18,469 nt of DNA from Dehalococcoidales bacterium (GCA_016926695.1 JAFGOB010000109.1:1-18469); one strand, 5' to 3'. Counted from the first letter of the stretch, positions 1-7,301 are shown. Numbers and translations: made by a program. Notes: a model not told the origin generated them from the sequence alone.

Positions 1-52
1 CCCTTGAGAGCATCATTCTCTCCCCTTCGCTGAGGCTTTCTAAACGGACCAT
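1..52 (-). CDS. 5' end of a leftward gene, cut by the window edge
   Basis: An ATG at 52-50 on the minus strand opens a frame that stays open for 17 codons to the window edge (MVRLESLSEGERMMLSR). It is preceded by a very good ribosome site, GGAGGG, with a 5-nt spacer, which is why I accept it as a real start. A TATAAT sits on the same strand at 104-99 and could be its promoter, though I see no convincing -35. It lies 83 bp downstream of the first DUF169 gene in the same direction, so it could also be co-transcribed. Too little is visible to name a family. Confidence 0.45.
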   Translation of the reverse strand, partial: MVRLESLSEGERMMLSR

Positions 53-135
53 ACATTCCCTCCCTGGAGATTACTTATGATAATATTCCTTGTCCCTTAT
101 TATACATCTCTATATATACTACAGTTGATGAAATC

Positions 136-885
136 TTAGCCGTTTAAATAATCCTGCCGGATTTCTCCCATGATTTTTGCCGCAAAAGCTGCTTTTTCCT
201 CCGCTGGCATTGTAAACATCGGTAGCACCCATTCCATCTCCGCCAGGTTATCCAGCAGCATGCGAATATGATCATACGGCACGGTGATAAGCAAGAGTCC
301 TTCAGGCAGGAGCTTTTTGCTCTTCATACCATAGCCCAATCCGGTGACAGTATAGTTCAGGTTGCCGGTCATATAGGGATAGAAGAAAAGCCAGGCGCAC
401 ATGAGTACCGGAGTGATCATCGTAGTAATAGGTTTACCGATGGAATAGCTCAGCGCGCGCAGAATTATTTCAGCCTGGTCAGGACGGGCGGTAAGTATAA
501 GCAGGTCTGGATCGAATGGTATCTCATCAATGGAAGCAAATGCTACGTGCCTCACGGTGCCAGCGGGAATCTTGGGAATGTACTGATAGATTCTCCGGTT
601 TGCTCTTGCATCCTGGTAAATATGCTCCTTGGCGCCTATTTGTCCGCTTTCATATATCGGTTCTGGTTCCATAAATCCCATGAGCAATCGGTCAACACAG
701 GTGAAATTCTCTGCGCTGGCATAAAAAGGCTGCATATCCTGGGCTTCACGAAACATCTGGCAGATTGGCATACCACCAGCAAGTTTTTTCATGCCAGCAG
801 GTTTATTGAGTAAAAATTTCATCGCGATTGGTTTATAAGCAAAGTCGAAATCATTCAATTTCGCAAAATCCCATTTTGTACTCAT
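136..885 (-). CDS. DUF169 family protein (first copy)
   Basis: 249 aa. DUF169 (Pfam PF02596) proteins are soluble and have no established biochemical function; they are often found in anaerobes. Family signs seen here are the N-terminal KPIAMKF segment (about 18-24, matching SPIAIKM in the second copy), a Cys before a short helix (C42, CQMFREA), a second Cys at C63, a central PDLLILTARPDQ strand and a late GLGYGMKS/EGLLLITVPYD region near 190-220. Homologues often carry Cys in that late region, but here it has Leu/Tyr. There is no signal peptide or membrane segment. The start is supported by AAAGGA six nt upstream of the ATG. The gene diverges from the IclR regulator and has its own promoter and one copy of the 16-bp operator, so it probably belongs to the IclR regulon. 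The family call is fairly firm; the role is unknown. Confidence 0.8.
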   Translation of the reverse strand: MSTKWDFAKLNDFDFAYKPIAMKFLLNKPAGMKKLAGGMPICQMFREAQDMQPFYASAENFTCVDRLLMGFMEPEPIYESGQIGAKEHIYQDARANRRIYQYIPKIPAGTVRHVAFASIDEIPFDPDLLILTARPDQAEIILRALSYSIGKPITTMITPVLMCAWLFFYPYMTGNLNYTVTGLGYGMKSKKLLPEGLLLITVPYDHIRMLLDNLAEMEWVLPMFTMPAEEKAAFAAKIMGEIRQDYLNG

Positions 886-916
886 ATCACATCCTTTCTC
901 TAAACCAATACATCTT

Positions 917-932
917 TGGAATCATTATTCCG
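917..932. promoter_or_regulatory. Putative IclR operator, site 1
   Basis: The sequence is TGGAATCATTATTCCG, an inverted repeat with half-sites TGGAAT and ATTCCG around 4 nt. It begins 12 nt downstream of the -10 box of the leftward DUF169 promoter, where bound protein would block initiation or early elongation. It shares its architecture with four other sites in this window. Confidence 0.65.
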
Positions 933-944
933 ATTATTGTTTCA

Positions 945-973
945 ATTATGATGTCTGTCGGGAAACTTGTCAA
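945..973 (-). promoter_or_regulatory. Promoter of the first DUF169 gene
   Basis: On the minus strand TTGACA (973-968) is followed after 17 nt by CATAAT (950-945). The -35 is perfect and the -10 has one mismatch. Transcription would start near 938, inside or just before operator site 1, about 50 nt before the ATG at 885. Confidence 0.7.
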
Positions 974-1144
974 TGATGCTTCTGCCGGTTGTAAATGCAA
1001 AGTGATAAACCATCACTCTACAAACAATGGTCTGACGCCATTCAAATTTTAGACCCTTTTTTCTTAATCTAGCTAAAAAGTTTGACTTGGATATCATCGA
1101 TTTTTCCGATTATGTCAAAAATTAGAGGTAAAAAAAAAGAATTA

Positions 1145-1153
1145 TGCTATAAT
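1145..1153 (+). promoter_or_regulatory. Extended -10 promoter of the IclR regulator gene
   Basis: TGCTATAAT is a perfect extended -10 (TGn plus TATAAT). No good -35 hexamer sits 16-18 nt upstream; that position is an A-rich stretch, which is usual for extended -10 promoters. The start would be near 1160, and operator site 2 lies 14 nt further on, consistent with autoregulation. Confidence 0.65.
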
Positions 1154-1173
1154 AGCTCTAGATTAATGATTAA

Positions 1174-1189
1174 TGGGATAAATTTCCCA
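1174..1189. promoter_or_regulatory. Putative IclR operator, site 2 (autoregulatory)
   Basis: TGGGATAAATTTCCCA is an inverted repeat with TGGGA/TCCCA half-sites and the same overall 16-bp frame as the other four sites, with GGG/CCC replacing GGA/TCC. It lies between the iclR promoter and its ribosome site. Autorepression through such a site is common in the IclR family. Confidence 0.55.
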
Positions 1190-1205
1190 ATAGAGGTGGC
1201 ACTTG

Positions 1206-1976
1206 GTGAACGAAAACGCTGCATCAAATTCGGTCTATCGCGCAGCCAATATCCTTATTGCCTTGAGTAATGGTTTCGATACCGTCAACAGTATCGCAAA
1301 CAGCACAGATCTCAGCATGTCAACGGTGCACAGGTTACTAAAGAACCTCGAACAATCTCATCTTGTGGTTGGCGATTCTATCAAGCATCGATACTATCTT
1401 GGTCCGCTAATCAGTAAACTTGCATCAAATACGGTTACCGCCCACAGACTGTTGATTGCCTACGCGAACGAAGAAATGGTTCGCCTATCTGAAGTCTCTG
1501 AAGAAACGGTTATCCTGAATATCGCGGTTGGCACTCAGGCTATCATGCTTCAAGAGATACAAAGTAAGCACATTCTAAGAGTGGCTTTCGATACAAAATA
1601 CATAGGTTCACTGGTACCTACTGGCGCGACCCCGAAAGTACTTCTTTCTCAATATGATGATGAGGGAGTCAGAGCAGTAATAAGAAACGCGAGCCAAAGT
1701 GGGATATCATCTATTTCAATGAATGAGACGCAATTATTGGCAGAGCTAAAGTCGATAAGAGAGCAAGGTTACTGCATTCACTATGGGGAGAGAATAGAAG
1801 GAGCTATTGCCATCTCTGCCCCTATTATGAACTATATTTTTCCCGTGTGCCTGAGTGTTGTGGGGTATGGGAATAGGGCGTTGCCCAAGGTTTCACAGAT
1901 TGTTGAAGAGCTAAAAAAGAGTGTTTCTATTGTTTCGAAGCGCTTGGGCGGATATTTTCATGATAATGTAGAATGA
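1206..1976 (+). CDS. IclR-family transcriptional regulator
   Basis: 256 aa from GTG. Residues about 9-70 form the winged helix-turn-helix: SVYRAANILIALS, then the recognition helix near LSMSTVHRLLKNLEQ, then the wing ending HRYYLGPLI. Residues about 75-256 form the IclR effector-binding domain: the strand VGTQAIMLQEIQS, the GATPKVLLS segment replacing the usual xTAxGKAxLA, the GYCIHYGERIEGAIAISAPI block and the final CLSVVGYGNR strand. A TTG at 1203 is also in frame, but the GAGGTG ribosome site is only 4 nt from it and 7 nt from the GTG, so GTG is preferred. These proteins bind short palindromes as dimers or tetramers and respond to small carboxylates or aromatic acids. Five matching palindromes in the window suggest it is the local regulator. 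Its ligand cannot be read from the sequence. Confidence 0.93.
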   Translation: MNENAASNSVYRAANILIALSNGFDTVNSIANSTDLSMSTVHRLLKNLEQSHLVVGDSIKHRYYLGPLISKLASNTVTAHRLLIAYANEEMVRLSEVSEETVILNIAVGTQAIMLQEIQSKHILRVAFDTKYIGSLVPTGATPKVLLSQYDDEGVRAVIRNASQSGISSISMNETQLLAELKSIREQGYCIHYGERIEGAIAISAPIMNYIFPVCLSVVGYGNRALPKVSQIVEELKKSVSIVSKRLGGYFHDNVE

Positions 1977-2274
1977 AGACAGTGAACGAACTATCTCCGG
2001 CTGCACAAATCAGTCATCCATTATGCACGAGACGCGTAATAAACCAAGTACCAAAAAACCCTCCCGGCTCGCATCAGCAAAGAGACTTATTTGCTTGTAT
2101 AGGGAACACTAAATCCTGGCCAAGCCCTTCGTAGTTTTGATACCCAGGCAGGCTAGCGCTGGCAAGACCCACCACTAAATCCCGCCAACGCCAGCCCAAA
2201 GGGGGCACAATGAAGGATTCAAGCGTTTCCGGTCAATCCCTCATAACAGCAGTTCACATTGAACGGTCTGATTA
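1977..2274. other. Gene-free stretch between convergent genes
   Basis: This 298-bp gap separates the ends of the rightward IclR gene and the leftward CoA-transferase operon. I find no supported gene. It holds the hairpin at 2151-2196, a 10-bp direct repeat CACTAAATCC at 2107-2116 and 2173-2182, and a run of six T on the minus strand near 2055-2060 without a clear stem before it. Confidence 0.5.
2151..2196 (-). terminator. Hairpin at the 3' end of the leftward operon
   Basis: Two 13-nt arms at 2184-2196 and 2151-2163 pair across a 20-nt loop. On the minus-strand RNA all 13 pairs form, two of them as G-U wobbles. On the plus-strand RNA the same positions are A-C mismatches. The structure therefore fits leftward RNA. 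No U-tract follows it, so it may be a 3' stabiliser or a non-canonical terminator rather than a classic intrinsic one. Confidence 0.35.
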
Positions 2275-3051
2275 TTATTGTTGTTTTGTTTCAGTATCCA
2301 ATCCCCAATACTTGAAGAATTCCTGGTAGAATTCCGGTCTTGAGAAATTTCCAGGCATCATATAGTTGTGAGAGTTGTGTCCCGCGTTTCTTTCCTCCAG
2401 TCCTTTTTGACCGGCGATCAGCCCTTTCATTTTGTCCGCACGGACGGATAAAATCATTTCATCATCCCCCGCCATCGCGCGAATATAGTTGCCGGGATCG
2501 GGAGGAGCGACGACGTATTGTCCTGTCTGCAGTACCGGAACAATCGTATAAGAACAATCAGGAGGAAAGAATTGGTACTCTATACGGGAAGTCTTACCGA
2601 TGTAGTATGAGGGCAACAAGAGAGACCTCAATTGAGCTGTATTACAGTAGATACTCACAATGTCAGGTAGAAATTTGGCGGTTTTAAGAGGAGCGGAGAC
2701 AATGCCTATATACTTGCCTCTTTCAAAGCGAGGGAACTCTATGGTTTGGGGGAACTCCTTGAATAAAGGGAAATCGGAAACATCCGGTTTGTCTACCAAA
2801 CCATATGCCAGCAGAGGAGCGAAACACCAGTTATCTTCTTTAAGCATCGCTACGGTCTTTTTATCACGGCGTGAAAGAGCAAAAGCCTGACATTGAGCCA
2901 GATGAGTACCGAGGTCTCTCTTCGGTCGAATGGCTCCTTCTGGGATATCTGTCTCTTTTTCCAGCATTTTGATTGCGATCGGAGAAGTCTTCAGAGACAG
3001 TAACTCCTCAAGTTCCTCTCCACAAGTATTGAATTCTTCCATTGTCATCAT
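2275..3051 (-). CDS. DUF169 family protein (second copy)
   Basis: 258 aa and nearer the family pattern than the first copy. It has SPIAIKM (23-29), the Cys of AQCQAFALSRR (C54), C76 in NWCFAP, the IEFPRFERGKYIGIVSAPL strand region, then C136, C166 in PPDCSYTIVP, and a late GNYIRAMAGDDEMILSVRADKM segment. Three or four conserved-looking Cys could bind metal or a redox cofactor, but that is inference. No signal peptide or membrane segment is present. AAGGAGGG lies about 10 nt before the ATG at 3051; a second in-frame ATG follows directly. It is the last gene of the four-gene leftward operon, 82 bp after the dehydratase. A DUF169 gene in the same operon as CoA-transferases suggests an accessory role in acyl-CoA metabolism. 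The function is not established. Confidence 0.85.
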   Translation of the reverse strand: MMTMEEFNTCGEELEELLSLKTSPIAIKMLEKETDIPEGAIRPKRDLGTHLAQCQAFALSRRDKKTVAMLKEDNWCFAPLLAYGLVDKPDVSDFPLFKEFPQTIEFPRFERGKYIGIVSAPLKTAKFLPDIVSIYCNTAQLRSLLLPSYYIGKTSRIEYQFFPPDCSYTIVPVLQTGQYVVAPPDPGNYIRAMAGDDEMILSVRADKMKGLIAGQKGLEERNAGHNSHNYMMPGNFSRPEFYQEFFKYWGLDTETKQQ

Positions 3052-3133
3052 TTTTTCTTAACCCTCCTTAATAGCGTTTATCTACCAAATCCAGGCTGTT
3101 ATTCACTCAAGCGGTCAGATTCTTGTTTAAAGT

Positions 3134-4327
3134 TCAGAATTTCCAGTGTTTAGAAGGCAGCATCACCGTGGCTGAGCCATTCGGTATCACCGGATTACCA
3201 TCACGGTCTTCCACTGAGATATGGAGATCGACCAAGCATTCGTTACCTTCGACATATTTTTTCACGATACGGCCCTTACAAAGAGCCATTGAACCTAACC
3301 ACAGAGGTCTCCGGTATTGAGCCTCCAACGCCTTCAAGAACCCTGCATCTCCCATCCAGTTGGTTACCAGGCGGCATAGCCAGGCATACATTTGGATTCC
3401 CGCAGAATTCGCTGTGGGTATACCCATCAGCTGGGCTGAAGCCTCTGTCATATGAGGGCCGACAAATTCAGGTAGACCAGTCTTTGGGTCGATAAGCCTG
3501 CTCCAGGTTTCTTTACTCCGGTCCATCTGGAGCTTCCAGCAGCCGGAGCCAACGCCCCAACCAACCATGAAGGCTACGTTTTCCATCATGGTAAAAACAT
3601 GACGGGTGGGGGGTAACTGATCATCTTCATTGACATCCTCCCAAAAACGCGGCTCAGCACCACGGATCTCCTCGTTATTAATGAGATGGTACCATTCTTC
3701 GATTTCTTGCAGGGAAAAGGTGCGTTGCTCGGGGGCTTTTATTACAGGTCTTTGCCCTTCCTCTGGAGGCGGGACTATCGTCTGGATAAGGCTCCCGGTG
3801 GCAACGGCGATAATTTCATCCTTCTGGTTTTTGTATATCCTTTCGCCACGACTCAAAAACTGGATGGGTGTGTGTTCTCTCGTCAGATCTATCACTTCCT
3901 TGGGAACATCGAAGACCGTAAACCTGTCGCCTTCACGAACGGGCTTGAACCACTCTACCTTCGACCCGGCGTCAACACCCCCCATTGCATACTCGGGTTC
4001 CCGCTTCCTGACTATGCCTGCTCCCGTAAATCCTGCAACGGAACTTATGAAGTAAGGAGGCGCAATAATTTCGCCATAAAGACTATCCCGGGCGTAATCC
4101 CTGCTAAGGTACAATGGGTTCAGATCGCCATTCGCATAACAGATGACTCGTATGGCATCTTCTGTCGCTTCTCGGCGCCCCATGCCAAACCCACCACATT
4201 TATCTATGGTACACAATTGCATCTGGCCTAGATCCATGTCGTCTTCCAGAGATATACGTATCCTGTCTCTGATGGTTTTATCTGCTTTAGCCTGGGCTAT
4301 TTCTTCTCTGGTCAAATACTTTTTCAT
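3134..4327 (-). CDS. Tandem hotdog dehydratase/hydratase, MaoC or FAS1-like
   Basis: 397 aa, the length expected for two fused hotdog domains. Residues about 15-185 are the MaoC N-terminal (FAS1-like) domain with CYANGDLNPLY and GEIIAPPYF. In the active R-hydratase motif Asp and His are five residues apart; here the pair is D68 and Y73, so the His is missing in this half. Residues about 205-395 are the second hotdog. PHMTEASAQLMGIP carries H292 with the A and G at the spacing of the active motif, and E287 stands where Asp is expected. The second half is therefore the likely catalytic one, as in HadAB-like pairs. The reaction would be reversible hydration of a 2-enoyl-CoA. GAGGT lies 8 nt before the ATG. 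It sits in an operon with two CoA-transferases, which would supply or use its CoA ester. The substrate is unknown. Confidence 0.85.
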   Translation of the reverse strand: MKKYLTREEIAQAKADKTIRDRIRISLEDDMDLGQMQLCTIDKCGGFGMGRREATEDAIRVICYANGDLNPLYLSRDYARDSLYGEIIAPPYFISSVAGFTGAGIVRKREPEYAMGGVDAGSKVEWFKPVREGDRFTVFDVPKEVIDLTREHTPIQFLSRGERIYKNQKDEIIAVATGSLIQTIVPPPEEGQRPVIKAPEQRTFSLQEIEEWYHLINNEEIRGAEPRFWEDVNEDDQLPPTRHVFTMMENVAFMVGWGVGSGCWKLQMDRSKETWSRLIDPKTGLPEFVGPHMTEASAQLMGIPTANSAGIQMYAWLCRLVTNWMGDAGFLKALEAQYRRPLWLGSMALCKGRIVKKYVEGNECLVDLHISVEDRDGNPVIPNGSATVMLPSKHWKF

Positions 4328-4390
4328 TTCGTTTACCTCACGGTCTCAACAAATCGTGGTCACGTAGACTCAATGAGACTTTTTCCGATA

Positions 4391-5605
4391 TCAGTCAAGA
4401 ACGCCGTCAACTACCAAATCGGCAATCTCGTCATCCGACATCTTCAAAATTTCCTTCAGTACGTACTCATTGTGTTCACCCAGCAAAGGGGCTCGCTGTA
4501 ATTCATGCGGAGATTTGGATACCAGGAAATTAGGTCTCAAGGAAGTGTATTCGCCTGCCTCGGGATGATTCAGTTTCCAGAATAAATGACGATGTTTCAA
4601 CTGAGGGTCACGTTCTTGCAGGTCTTGAGCATTTTGCACGATCCCGGCGGCCACACCAGCAGATTGCATCATTTCCATGACCTGTTCCGGCGCATAATTC
4701 ATCGTCCATTCATTTACCAGCCTGTCCAGTTCGTCCTCGTTTTGCTTCCTTGCCCAGAGGGTGCCGAACTGAGGTTCCTTTGTCCAGGGTGGATTCCCGA
4801 TTACCTCACAAAAGCATTCCCAATCTTTGTCGGTGAACACGGCGATAACGCACCATCTGTCTTCTCCCCAGCAACGGTAAGCTCCGTGCGGAGCAGCATA
4901 ATCCAAACGATTCCCTATCCGGTCTACCGTCCTGTTGTTGACAATAGAGTCCAGCAAAACCGGGGCCATGAAATGTACGCTGGTCTCGAACTGGGAGAGA
5001 TCAAGGTATTGCCCCTTACCGGTTCGACGCCGCAGGTCAAGCGCAGAAAGAAGGGCCAACAGGGTAAAACGCGGTCCGATAAAATCTGTGTAGGCCCCGG
5101 ATGGACCGAGCGGTTCCCGGTCCGGCCACCCCGTGATGTGATTAAACCCGGACAGTGCCGTGAGCAACGGTCCGACGCCGGGATGAGCAGCGTAAGGTCC
5201 GGTCTGTCCCATCATGCACGAACTGAGCATAATGATACCGGGATTGACCTTCTTGAGTTCTTCATACCCGAGGCCCATTCTCTTTACTGTTCCACCGGAG
5301 AAATTTTCAATTGCGATATCCGCCCAGGCGGCTAGTTTCTTCGCTACTTCCAGACCTTTGGGTTGAGACAGGTCAAGGAGTATACTACGCTTACTGGTAT
5401 TCCATTGATTGAAACAGGCACTCCGATTCAGGCCTGGAATGTTATCTTTAAACGGACCTCCCACCCGCGTGCCGTCCGGGTGGCGATGGTTCTCTATTTT
5501 TATGACTTCGGCTCCGTAATCAGAAAGCACCTTGGTCGCCATGGGGCCCGCAGCCGCCCATGTAAAATCAAGAACTTTTATATCTTCGAATAGCTTCTTC
5601 CGCAT
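4391..5605 (-). CDS. Class III (CaiB/BaiF) CoA-transferase, Asp present
   Basis: 404 aa, normal length for family III CoA-transferases, which move CoA between carboxylic acids through aspartyl-anhydride and thioester intermediates. Family landmarks are VLDFTWAAAGPMATKVLSDYG with GAEVIKIE at 9-38, NFSGGTVKRMGLGYEEL near 101-117, the GQTGPYA turn (133-139), D174 in AYTDFIGP as the nucleophile, TGKGQYLDLSQFE near 197, and LLGEHN near the C-terminus. The ribosome site is weak (GTGGA). It lies 30 bp after the other CoA-transferase of this operon, whose Asp is absent, so the two may form a heteromer like BbsEF of toluene degradation; that pairing is inference. No substrate can be read from the sequence, and a racemase-type CaiB member is a less likely alternative. 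Confidence 0.92.
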   Translation of the reverse strand: MRKKLFEDIKVLDFTWAAAGPMATKVLSDYGAEVIKIENHRHPDGTRVGGPFKDNIPGLNRSACFNQWNTSKRSILLDLSQPKGLEVAKKLAAWADIAIENFSGGTVKRMGLGYEELKKVNPGIIMLSSCMMGQTGPYAAHPGVGPLLTALSGFNHITGWPDREPLGPSGAYTDFIGPRFTLLALLSALDLRRRTGKGQYLDLSQFETSVHFMAPVLLDSIVNNRTVDRIGNRLDYAAPHGAYRCWGEDRWCVIAVFTDKDWECFCEVIGNPPWTKEPQFGTLWARKQNEDELDRLVNEWTMNYAPEQVMEMMQSAGVAAGIVQNAQDLQERDPQLKHRHLFWKLNHPEAGEYTSLRPNFLVSKSPHELQRAPLLGEHNEYVLKEILKMSDDEIADLVVDGVLD

Positions 5606-5635
5606 ATTAATCCACTCGCTTCTTATAATTGGGTA

Positions 5636-6868
5636 TCAAATGACATTAGCCTGTTTAAGGGTTATCAGCTTCTCGTGAGAGAACCCCAATTCCTTTTCAT
5701 AGATTTCCAGATTGTGCTCGCCCAGTAATGGTGCTCGGTGCGATACCCGCACCGGCGTCTCCGAGGCGACGACGAAAGCGCCGGGATAGCGAATAGCCGT
5801 TCCCAGTTCAGGATGGTCAAGTTCTACCCAATAATCACGCGCTGCCAGTTGAACACTTTCCTGGACATCAGCAGCGGTTGCCACAGGATAGACTTGGACC
5901 CGGTACTCAACACCCAACTTCAACAGTTCGGCTTTACTGTATTTCAGGAAAAATTTCCTGATCGGTTCTTCTATCCGATCCACTATCTCCTGGGTCGTAG
6001 TGGTAAAACTAAAGGTATCCCAATCCATGCTCCGCAGGTATTCGTCCCCCATATCCCGGCTTTCCATCAGGTCGAAAAGCGGGTAATTATTGCGCTTGGC
6101 ATGGACACCGCTGGACACAGAAAAGACAACGTAACCATCCCGGCAGGCCCAAAGCCTGGTGGTTCGGAGATTGCTGAACATGGATGGCTTTGCCCTGGTC
6201 AGGATAATTCCATTCGTATCCCAGAACATGGTGGTGAACTGGTGCGCAACCTGGACAACGCACTCCTGAACTGAAACGTCGACATGTTGCCCTTCCCCGG
6301 TGGCCGCCCGGTTATACAGGGCCGCCACGGCCCCCACCGAAGCCTCAACGGCGGCGTGCATACGCGCCTGAGAGTGATAACTTATCCTGACCGGGGGGCG
6401 ATCAGGATCGCCGGTCACATACATCTCCCCACCCATGGCCCAGGATACGATATCGGAGGCTTTGTAATGCTTATAAGGACCGCTCTGCCCGAATGGAGAG
6501 ATCGAGACCAGAACAATACCGGGGTTGATGCTTTCCAGAGTCTTATACCCCAGACCAAGACCATCCAGATATCCGGGCGGAAAAGACTCGATGATACAGT
6601 CAGCCGTTTTAACCAGGGTTTTGAATATCTCCCGACCGTCGGCTGTTTCCAGATTGAGAGTAATTCCTCTCTTGCTCGTATTGAAAGCAAACCAGAAAAG
6701 GCTCTTTTCCGTGTCGATCTCATCATGATAAAAGGGCCCGATCCTCCGGGCGGCGCTGCCGCCGGGGTTTTCTATCTTGATGACGTCGGCCCCGAGATCC
6801 CCCAATAACTTTGCCGAAAGGAGTTCTTCACCGTCAGTGAGGTCCAGGACTCGATATGGGCTTAACAT
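5636..6868 (-). CDS. Class III (CaiB/BaiF) CoA-transferase homologue lacking the Asp nucleophile
   Basis: 410 aa with clear family landmarks: YRVLDLTDGEELLSAKLLGD, GADVIKIENPGG, LGLGYKTLESINPGIV, SPFGQSGPY, TGEGQHVDVSVQE and a final APLLGEHN. When the TGxGQ block is used as anchor, the nucleophilic Asp of the two other CoA-transferases in this window falls on R169 here (SYHSQARMHAAVEA). This matches a CaiB subgroup with a Q-x-x-x-HA-x-x-EA pattern. It may be a non-catalytic partner subunit or use other chemistry. It is the first gene of the leftward operon. The first ATG (6868) is 23 nt from a strong GAGGAGGTG site, and in-frame ATC and ATT codons at 6889 and 6886 are better placed, so the true start may be non-standard and 6-7 codons upstream. 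Confidence 0.88.
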   Translation of the reverse strand: MLSPYRVLDLTDGEELLSAKLLGDLGADVIKIENPGGSAARRIGPFYHDEIDTEKSLFWFAFNTSKRGITLNLETADGREIFKTLVKTADCIIESFPPGYLDGLGLGYKTLESINPGIVLVSISPFGQSGPYKHYKASDIVSWAMGGEMYVTGDPDRPPVRISYHSQARMHAAVEASVGAVAALYNRAATGEGQHVDVSVQECVVQVAHQFTTMFWDTNGIILTRAKPSMFSNLRTTRLWACRDGYVVFSVSSGVHAKRNNYPLFDLMESRDMGDEYLRSMDWDTFSFTTTTQEIVDRIEEPIRKFFLKYSKAELLKLGVEYRVQVYPVATAADVQESVQLAARDYWVELDHPELGTAIRYPGAFVVASETPVRVSHRAPLLGEHNLEIYEKELGFSHEKLITLKQANVI

Positions 6869-7067
6869 ACCATCGCGATTATTAATGATGGCACCTCCTC
6901 ACCGGGCCGGACGTTATCACTCCTGAGTTCATTCCTTCCACATCGACAACCACGTGATGATCTTGGTAAAGGATACTGAATGTAAGAGAGATTATTACAG
7001 CAAAGGCAGTCCGGATCCAATGAATATTAATTTCATTATTAACTGACTTTAAAATATTAGTTGATAT

Positions 7068-7083
7068 TGGTATAATTATTCCA
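7068..7083. promoter_or_regulatory. Putative IclR operator, site 3
   Basis: On the minus strand the sequence is TGGAATAATTATACCA. It starts on the last base of the leftward -10 box, so it overlaps the transcription start of the CoA-transferase operon. Half-sites TGGAAT/ATACCA differ by one position from a perfect repeat. A second, perfect inverted repeat (GGTATAAT, 6 nt, ATTATACC at 7069-7090) overlaps it and the -10. Confidence 0.6.
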
Positions 7084-7110
7084 TTATACCATGGGTCACA
7101 TAATTGTCAA
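7083..7110 (-). promoter_or_regulatory. Promoter of the leftward CoA-transferase operon
   Basis: On the minus strand TTGACA (7110-7105), a 16-nt spacer and TATAAT (7088-7083) make a consensus sigma-70-type promoter. Initiation would be near 7076, about 200 nt before the first gene. Such a strong promoter with an operator overlapping its start fits control by repression. Confidence 0.8.
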
Positions 7111-7162
7111 TCAATCTCTGGATCGTGAACCATGACTACTTCTCTGCTTAATTGACAAAATG

Positions 7163-7171
7163 TGATATAAT
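7163..7171 (+). promoter_or_regulatory. Extended -10 promoter of the crotonase operon
   Basis: TGATATAAT is an extended -10. A TTGACA lies only 8 nt upstream of the TATAAT (7152-7157), too close to act as its -35; the same TTGACA-N8-TATAATTT layout recurs at the 13.4 kb promoter. Operator site 4 begins 4 nt after the -10. The start would be near 7178, about 125 nt before the crotonase ATG. Confidence 0.55.
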
Positions 7172-7175
7172 TTTT

Positions 7176-7191
7176 TGGAATGATATTTCCG
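7176..7191. promoter_or_regulatory. Putative IclR operator, site 4
   Basis: TGGAATGATATTTCCG has half-sites TGGAAT and TTTCCG around GATA. It covers the expected transcription start of the rightward crotonase operon, directly after the -10 box. Confidence 0.55.
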
Positions 7192-7301
7192 ACATATCTT
7201 GAACTGACTGGACCAGACCTTTGTAGTTTAGAGGTGCATAACTTTAAACCACCAGAGAAAAATCACTAAATGATCGAAGCGATAAAAGGAGGAATGTCGA
7301 C

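Larger units (their letters stand above)
6869..7301. promoter_or_regulatory. Divergent promoter and operator region
   Basis: This 433-bp AT-rich gap separates the leftward CoA-transferase operon from the rightward crotonase operon. It holds a promoter for each side and two copies of the putative IclR operator, one at each promoter, about 90 bp apart. No coding sequence is supported inside it. Two operators at this distance could be bridged by an IclR tetramer (inference). Confidence 0.7.

Noticed and set aside
268..813. Long plus-strand open frame opposite the first DUF169 gene
   Set aside because: It is the antisense shadow of a gene with clear family motifs, has no ribosome site and no recognisable domain.
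2107..2182. Direct repeat CACTAAATCC as a mobile-element or CRISPR trace
   Set aside because: Only two 10-bp copies 66 bp apart with no longer similarity, transposase or spacer pattern; no CRISPR array, insertion sequence, tRNA or rRNA was seen anywhere in the window.
2211..2330. Small plus-strand frame beginning MKDSSVSGQ with a G-rich sequence upstream
   Set aside because: It runs into the end of the second DUF169 gene on the opposite strand and shows no recognisable features.
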